Positions 1 to 3,648 of a DNA stretch of 7,375 nucleotides are shown here, piece by piece. The position numbers were made by a program, and so were the translations under genes. Below the pieces are notes generated by a model. The model searched no databases and had not been told where the DNA came from. It worked only from the letters and a program-made list of their open reading frames with translations. Origin of the DNA: Pseudomonadota bacterium (lineage in GTDB: Bacteria > Pseudomonadota > Alphaproteobacteria > Caulobacterales > Aquidulcibacteraceae); NCBI GenBank assembly GCA_023410295.1, contig JAEYPY010000022.1, positions 1 through 7,375 on the forward strand. Direction: 5' to 3'. Within the stretch, counting starts at the first letter, position 1, and each line of letters opens with the position of its first letter.

Positions 1-1
1 C

Positions 2-991
2 TACAAGCACACGCCGGACGAGTGCCGCTTCATCATGATCGACCCGAAGATGCTGGAGCTCAGCGTCTATGAGGGCATCCCGCACCTTCTGCACCCGGTC
101 GTTACCGATCCGAAGAAAGCCGTCGTCGCGCTCAAATGGACCGTGCGCGAGATGGAGGACCGCTATCGCCGCATGTCCAAGCTCGGCGTGCGCAACATCA
201 CCGGCTACAACGAGCGCGTCCGCGACGCCCTCGAACGCGGCGAGCGCCTCGAACGCACCGTGCACGCAGGCTTCGACCCCACCAGCGGCGAGCCGATCTA
301 CGAAACCCGCGAGCTGCCGCTCGAGCCCATGCCCTACATCGTCGTCGTCATCGACGAGATGGCCGATCTCATGATCACGGCCGGCAAGGAGATCGAAGCC
401 GCCGTGCAGCGTCTCGCGCAAATGGCGCGCGCCGCCGGCATCCACGTCATCATGGCGACGCAGCGCCCTAGCGTCGACGTCATCACCGGCACGATCAAGG
501 CCAACTTCCCGACCCGGATTTCCTATCAGGTCACCAGCAAGATCGACTCGCGCACCATCCTGGGCGAGCAAGGCGCCGAACAATTGCTCGGCCAGGGCGA
601 CTTGCTGTTCATGGCCGGCGGCGGCCGCATCCGCCGTCTGCACGGGCCCTTCGTCACCGACGCCGAAGTCGAACGCGTCGTCGACATGCTGAAGAGCCAA
701 GGCGCGCCGGTCTATCGCCAGGACGTCACCGAAGAGCCGAACGAAGCCGGCGACGACAATCCCGAACTGTTCAGCGACGGCGAAGGCGGCGACGGCGATC
801 TGCTCGAACGCGCCATCGAAATTGTCCGCCGCGACCGGAAAGCCAGCACCAGCTATCTGCAGCGACGCCTAAGCATCGGCTACAACCGCGCCGCCACCCT
901 GATCGAAAAGATGGAAAAGGCCGGGATCATCTCGGAAGCGAACGCGGCCGGGAAGCGGGACATTCTGGTGGATGTTGTGGACGAGGATTAG
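2..991 (+). CDS. ftsK: DNA translocase FtsK, C-terminal part (5' end outside window)
   Basis: FtsK is a septum-anchored, ATP-driven DNA pump that clears and aligns chromosome termini at division and activates XerCD at dif. The reading frame is open from base 2, so the gene starts upstream; 329 residues are visible. The Walker A loop is outside the window. The part seen starts with the conserved stretch ending FIMIDPKMLELSVYEGIPHL, followed by a Walker B strand YIVVVIDEMADLM (about 335-373) and the motor-core segments HVIMATQRPSVDVITG and RISYQVTSKIDSRTILGEQG. A short acidic linker (EAGDDNPELFSDGEGGDGD) leads to the gamma winged-helix domain (about 799-985; RKASTSYLQRRLSIGYNRAATLIEKMEKAGII in overlapping pieces), which in the family reads KOPS/FRS DNA motifs. 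The stop is TAG at 989-991. Nothing is truncated at the C-terminus. No convincing U-tailed terminator follows; the next gene is convergent and ends at 1055. Confidence 0.97.
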   Translation, partial: YKHTPDECRFIMIDPKMLELSVYEGIPHLLHPVVTDPKKAVVALKWTVREMEDRYRRMSKLGVRNITGYNERVRDALERGERLERTVHAGFDPTSGEPIYETRELPLEPMPYIVVVIDEMADLMITAGKEIEAAVQRLAQMARAAGIHVIMATQRPSVDVITGTIKANFPTRISYQVTSKIDSRTILGEQGAEQLLGQGDLLFMAGGGRIRRLHGPFVTDAEVERVVDMLKSQGAPVYRQDVTEEPNEAGDDNPELFSDGEGGDGDLLERAIEIVRRDRKASTSYLQRRLSIGYNRAATLIEKMEKAGIISEANAAGKRDILVDVVDED

Positions 992-1054
992 GGGTCCACT
1001 CATCGCAAGCGTTTTTGCGGCGGAAGGCCGCCCGACTCAAGTTCATGCTGACCG

Positions 1055-1633
1055 TCAGCCGGCCGAACCAGCCAACTCCTTCACCAGCGCCGCGGCTCGC
1101 TTTTTCCCAGGCGTAGTCAGCGACCAACCTTTGTCTTTAGACCCAGAGAACTCGTTGCCCTTATCGCTAAGGTATTTTGCGTGATTAGTGGTGTCTAAGC
1201 AGCCGAATGCCTCACACAAGCTCCGCGCCTCTTTGTCCGTGAACGTCGTCGCGCCTGACTTCAAGATCTCCCGGGCACCCGCCAGCACGTAGCAGTTAAG
1301 CACGCGCTCCTTATTATTCTTTCCCGGAATCCCAGTCGCGATCACCTCAACGTCGTCGCCTTGGACATGGAAGACTGATTCAATGTCCGTGGTGCTGACG
1401 TCGAACTGCTTCATCCAGATTGCCGCCACTTGCGACAAGTCGATGTTACCCAATTGGGATGATGTGGCACTTCCCGCGCTCACGACGGCCCCCGCCCAAG
1501 CTAATGATACGCTGCCGCCCACCCCAAGCTTCTCGGTCGCCCATTTGAGAACCCGCACCTGAGAGGCCTCGTCCAGCGACGAGAGCGCCGCGATAACCTT
1601 CGACATGGCGTCAAGTTCTGGGTCCAAGCTCAT
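1055..1633 (-). CDS. Hypothetical protein A: DPEL helical module plus winged-helix-like C-terminus
   Basis: I recognise no named function. The 192-aa protein opens with a predicted helical module at about residues 4-37 (DPELDAMSKVIAALSSLDEA, then RVLKWATEKLG). Its divergent neighbour B matches this at 19 of 34 positions. A Gly/Ser/Ala-rich middle (about 38-62) has no clear domain. The C-terminal part (about 105-185; NKERVLNCYVLAGAREIL ... HAKYLSDKGNEFSG ... GWSLTTPGKKRA) resembles a winged-helix fold and lines up loosely with the end of B. No signal peptide or membrane segment is visible. The start is ATG at 1631-1633, with a good Shine-Dalgarno GGGAGG at 1642-1647, eight bases upstream. That SD lies inside the end of the small upstream ORF, so the two are probably cotranscribed and coupled. 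A DNA-binding or protein-adaptor role is inference. Confidence 0.8.
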   Translation of the reverse strand: MSLDPELDAMSKVIAALSSLDEASQVRVLKWATEKLGVGGSVSLAWAGAVVSAGSATSSQLGNIDLSQVAAIWMKQFDVSTTDIESVFHVQGDDVEVIATGIPGKNNKERVLNCYVLAGAREILKSGATTFTDKEARSLCEAFGCLDTTNHAKYLSDKGNEFSGSKDKGWSLTTPGKKRAAALVKELAGSAG

Positions 1634-1638
1634 CTCTA

Positions 1639-1791
1639 CTACCTCCCAGTTGCATAGATCGCTTTTTTGATAGGGCGAATCGGCGTCCTTATGGCATCTA
1701 TCCTCATGAAAGCCGCGGGATCAAATCCTAAATTATCGGCAATCAACTGCAACCCAGTATTGAAGCCGTCCAAATAATACTTTGCATTCAA
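1639..1791 (-). CDS. Small ORF (about 50 aa) directly upstream of gene A
   Basis: This frame has no ATG start. It is open on the minus strand from a TAA at 1846-1848 down to tandem TAG TAG stops at 1636-1641. The best start I see is TTG at 1789-1791, giving 50 residues that begin NAKYYLDGFNTGLQLIADN and end TPIRPIKKAIYATGR. The composition looks protein-like: balanced hydrophobics, helix-forming segments and a basic C-terminus. The first stop is five bases before the ATG of gene A, and the Shine-Dalgarno of gene A lies in its last codons, as expected for a coupled operon. A TATAAT hexamer sits upstream at 1849-1854 on the same strand. Weak points are the rare start codon, the lack of a good ribosome site in front of it, and the lack of any family I recognise. 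It could also be the remnant of a longer gene. Confidence 0.45.
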   Translation of the reverse strand: MNAKYYLDGFNTGLQLIADNLGFDPAAFMRIDAIRTPIRPIKKAIYATGR

Positions 1792-1828
1792 AATCTTACT
1801 GGGTTGAGTTGACTTCCATACTGGGGTT
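1751..1828. repeat. Three copies of AACCCAGTA-type sequence between divergent genes A and B (possible operator)
   Basis: AACCCAGTA at 1751-1759 has its exact reverse complement TACTGGGTT at 1797-1805, and a near copy, TACTGGGGTT, at 1819-1828. The second and third copies lie beside the possible promoters for both directions, and the first is inside the small ORF. Spaced inverted copies in a divergent promoter region are what an autoregulator's binding sites would look like, and both A and B have winged-helix-like tails. The operator role is inference. Chance matches are possible because each copy is only 9-10 bases. Confidence 0.3.
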
Positions 1829-1848
1829 GCGTTGGGTTGGTCGTTTTA

Positions 1849-1854
1849 ATTATA
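1849..1854 (-). promoter_or_regulatory. Possible -10 element for the minus-strand small ORF and gene A
   Basis: The minus strand reads TATAAT here, a perfect sigma-70 -10 hexamer in an otherwise GC-rich genome. It is placed to start transcription near 1840, about 50 bases before the TTG of the small ORF. No good -35 box stands 16-18 bases upstream, because that position falls in the start of gene B. A divergent promoter for B must overlap this site; TTGCGT (1827-1832) and TTATAG (1850-1855) with 17 bases between is one weak candidate. Regulation of the two directions is probably linked. Confidence 0.3.
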
Positions 1855-1862
1855 GCTGCATT

Positions 1863-1868
1863 AAGGAG
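1863..1868 (+). promoter_or_regulatory. Ribosome binding site of gene B
   Basis: AAGGAG lies six bases before ATG 1875. It decides the start of gene B: the in-frame ATG at 1782 has no comparable site, and its extra 31 residues have no counterpart in the paralog A. Confidence 0.75.
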
Positions 1869-1874
1869 CTTGAT

Positions 1875-2351
1875 ATGCCTGATCCTGAACTCGCCGCGAT
1901 GGGCAAAGTGCTGGAGGCATTGTCCGACCTCGAGCCACCCGCGCGTGCGCGCGTGATCAAATGGATCAACGAGAAGCTCGATTTGCTTCCATTACTTGAT
2001 CAAGTGACAGCGCACGACCGCCAACGCGTCGAGGAGATTTCCAGAAACCGAGAAAGCACTGGTCCCGAAGGCGAAAAGTTCACGAAATCGCTCGCGAGCT
2101 ACATCCGCGAGAAGGGTGCCGATGGGAACCAGACTCAGCGCTTCTTGGTCACTGCGGATTGGCTTCGACGCAGAGGTCAAGCCCTAAGTTCTGGCGCAGT
2201 CGCGAAGGCGCTCACCGATAACCAGCAGTCGCGAGTTTCCAATCCAGCGGATTGTCTAAACAAGAATGTGGGGAAAGGCTTCTGCGAGAAAACGAAGGAT
2301 GGAAGCTTCTTCATCACGCCTGAGGGACTGAAGGAGCTTGGCTACGCATGA
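1875..2351 (+). CDS. Hypothetical protein B: paralog of A, upstream partner of gene C
   Basis: This is a 158-aa protein with no named function that I recognise. I chose ATG 1875 over the longer frame from 1782 because AAGGAG (1863-1868) stands six bases before it, and because the protein then begins, like protein A, with the DPEL module (DPELAAMGKVLEALSDLE, then RVIKWINEKL; residues 3-36). The middle (about 40-85) is polar and charged. The C-terminal part (about 85-155) contains FLVTADWLRRRGQALSSGAV, ADCLNKNVGKGFCEK and DGSFFITPEGLKELGY, a helix-rich segment ending in a beta wing, so winged-helix-like. The TGA stop overlaps the ATG of gene C in ATGA (2348-2351), the usual sign of translational coupling and common between antitoxin and toxin genes. 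A role as antitoxin, regulator or adaptor for C is inference. Confidence 0.85.
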   Translation: MPDPELAAMGKVLEALSDLEPPARARVIKWINEKLDLLPLLDQVTAHDRQRVEEISRNRESTGPEGEKFTKSLASYIREKGADGNQTQRFLVTADWLRRRGQALSSGAVAKALTDNQQSRVSNPADCLNKNVGKGFCEKTKDGSFFITPEGLKELGYA

Positions 2352-3110
2352 CGACGCCACTCACGGCGCTCTCGGCGATCCTCAGCGGGACTGCGCGATC
2401 CGCTTTTAAAGGAATACAAGTCGATCACGCAGAACTATGCCGAACATCGGTGGAGCCCTGCCGAATTGAGCGGCGGACACTTTTGCGAGATTGTTTATAC
2501 CATCATCGATGGGTTCGGTACCGGGTCGTACGCTTCCTCGCCATCGAAGCCGGCGAACTTTGTCAACGCGTGCCGCGCTCTGGAGTCTCGCTCCCACGTC
2601 CCTCGGAGCTTCCAAATTCTGATCCCGCGCGCGCTACCAGCATTGTATGAAATCCGCAACCAGCGCGGGGTCGGACATGTGGGTGGCGACGTCGATCCTA
2701 ATCACATGGACGCAACACTCGTTCTGAACATGTGCAACTGGATTCTGGCGGAGCTCGTGCGTGTTCTTCACAATCTTCCCATCGCAGAGGCGCAGAAACT
2801 CGTCGATGCGCTAGCGGAGCGTCGAATCCCTTTAGTTTGGGAAGAGGGTGGCCTGAAGCGGGTCCTCGACCCTACCCTCAAACTCGGACCGCAAGCGATT
2901 TTGCTGATGGCTTCGGTAGGCGGACCCGTTGCTATCGACGACCTGCTCGATTGGCTGGACTACAGCAACAGATCTTACTTCATGAAGGCCATGCGCGAGT
3001 ATCACGACCAGCGACTGATAAATCTCTCTCGGGACGAGAAAAGCGCTCAGCTACTGCCACCCGGAAGCAAATGGGCAGCGGAGATCGTTGCAGAAGCTAC
3101 TAGCACGTAG
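2348..3110 (+). pseudogene. Gene C: HEPN/Abi_C-like protein with winged-helix-like tail, frame broken by one base
   Basis: Translation would start at the ATG overlapping B (2348; MTTPLTALSAILSG). That frame runs into unrelated sequence and stops at 2650. The frame ending at 3110 (TAG) is protein-like back to about 2391 (LRDPLLKEYKSITQNYAEHR, then WSPAELSGGHFCEIVYTIID), well upstream of its first ordinary start, TTG 2466, which lacks a ribosome site. Removing one base around 2387-2390 (GGGACTG) joins the two into one 253-aa protein. In that protein R103-N-Q-R-G-V-G-H110 fits the R-x4-6-H signature of HEPN/Abi_C-type ribonucleases, with helices around it (ALPALYEI before, MDATLVLNMCNWILAELVRV after). 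Residues about 165-250 (AILLMASVGGPVAIDDLLDW through GSKWAAEIVAEA) look like a winged-helix domain. Seen directly: the overlap, the frame change and the motif. Inferred: a toxin-like RNase role. The lesion may be real decay, a sequencing error or, less likely, programmed shifting. If translated only from TTG 2466, a 214-aa protein keeping the motif results. Confidence 0.65.
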
Positions 3111-3174
3111 AACCGTCGCAGGCTGGTGAGCCCAACATTAAATCGTATCCTCCCCCTCCCACACTGCGCGTATC

Positions 3175-3200
3175 ATCCTCCCGTCCCCGCATGGGAGGAT
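3175..3200. repeat. Hairpin ATCCTCCC / GGGAGGAT
   Basis: There is a perfect 8-base stem (3175-3182 with 3193-3200) around a 10-base loop. A further direct copy of ATCCTCCC lies at 3147-3154. The hairpin is 65 bases after the stop of gene C. There is no T-run on either side, so it is not a classic terminator. It may belong to an interspersed repeat element. Confidence 0.45.
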
Positions 3201-3422
3201 TTCGAAGTGCACCGAACCTTTGAGATGCGGGTGATGTGGTCGAGCGTGAGGCGCATGCGCGCGTCGCTCTAACGAGCGAAACGTCGGCGCCGCAGCCGGT
3301 GAAAGATAAAAGCACCGGGGTCCGCATTCCCGTCGGGGGAGTGACGCACGCCGCCGGCCTTCGCCGCCTTCCAGGGTGAAACAGCCTTGGCCGCGGCGCC
3401 GGCGAGCACAGGCCATCACGGG

Positions 3423-3495
3423 GCGCGTTCGACGCGCGCGCCGCTCAGCGATGATCGGCGCATCACTTGAGACTACCTCGGCGCGTCCGACGCGC
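3423..3495. repeat. Two copies of a GCGCGT-YCG-ACGCGC hairpin
   Basis: GCGCGT TCG ACGCGC at 3423-3437 and GCGCGT CCG ACGCGC at 3481-3495 are the same 15-base hairpin with one loop difference, 43 bases apart. The second extends to a 7-base stem (3480-3496). Paired, compensating copies are typical of REP-like elements. Confidence 0.5.
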
Positions 3496-3528
3496 CCCGC
3501 CTCCCACTTGGAGCGGCAATAGGAAGTA

Positions 3529-3602
3529 GGCAGTTGGCAGTAGGTTTTCGTGCGCGGCGCGCGCCGCCGCACAGGCGCGCCTTTTGCCCACTGCCCACTG
3601 CC
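3529..3602. repeat. Imperfect inverted repeat with 16-base arms
   Basis: GGCAGTTGGCAGTAGG (3529-3544) pairs with CCCACTGCCCACTGCC (3587-3602) at 14 of 16 positions. Each arm is itself a near-tandem repeat of a 7-base unit. The 42-base interior contains the perfect palindrome GCGGCGCGCGCCGC (3554-3567). The whole could fold as one long cruciform or stem-loop, in the style of a REP or small palindromic mobile element. Confidence 0.55.
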
Positions 3603-3604
3603 TT

Positions 3605-3632
3605 AGTGAACTTCGCATTTACGAACTTCACT
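3605..3632. repeat. Hairpin AGTGAACTTCG / CGAACTTCACT upstream of the CpaE-like gene
   Basis: The arms 3605-3615 and 3622-3632 pair at 10 of 11 positions around a 6-base loop. The inverted repeat ends 16 bases before GTG 3649 and 40 before ATG 3673, a position expected of an operator or leader structure for that gene. No known regulator site is recognised; CtrA's TTAA-N7-TTAA is not present here. Confidence 0.4.
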
Positions 3633-3648
3633 GCCCCGTTTCTAAACC

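Larger units (their letters stand above)
3111..3648. other. 538-base intergenic stretch, no convincing gene, rich in inverted repeats
   Basis: No frame here has protein-like composition, a ribosome site and a plausible start together. Open frames on the minus strand (for example 3138-3572) are Arg/Pro/His-rich translations of GC-rich repeats. The stretch holds, in order: a hairpin at 3175-3200, two matching hairpins at 3423-3437 and 3481-3495, a long imperfect inverted repeat at 3529-3602 with a 14-base palindrome inside, and another hairpin at 3605-3632 next to the following gene. Such dense palindromes resemble REP-type or other interspersed intergenic elements. It marks the right edge of the accessory block. 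Confidence 0.6.

Noticed and set aside
1004..1032. Possible terminator after ftsK (CGCAA/TTGCG and GGCGG/CCGCC stems)
   Set aside because: The T-run lies before or inside the stems rather than after them on the plus strand, and no U-tail follows on the minus strand either.
1782..1874. N-terminal extension of gene B from ATG 1782
   Set aside because: It has no ribosome site. The extra residues are absent from paralog A, and ATG 1875 has AAGGAG at proper distance.
2380..2395. Programmed +1 frameshift in gene C
   Set aside because: There is no stop codon or slow codon at the shift point and no known slippery sequence. A mutation or sequencing error is simpler, though not proven.
2348..2650. 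100-residue frame from ATG 2348 as an independent gene
   Set aside because: Only the first 14 or so residues look natural. The rest is Arg/Cys-rich out-of-frame reading of gene C.
991..3140. Direct repeats or attachment sites flanking the accessory block
   Set aside because: Comparing bases around 991-1060 with 3100-3140 gave only matches of about six bases (ACCGTC). There is no integrase, tRNA gene or transposase in the window.
3138..3572. 144-residue minus-strand frame in the repeat-rich intergenic stretch
   Set aside because: It is Arg/Pro/His-rich, has no ribosome site, and overlaps several palindromes. It reads like translated repeat DNA.
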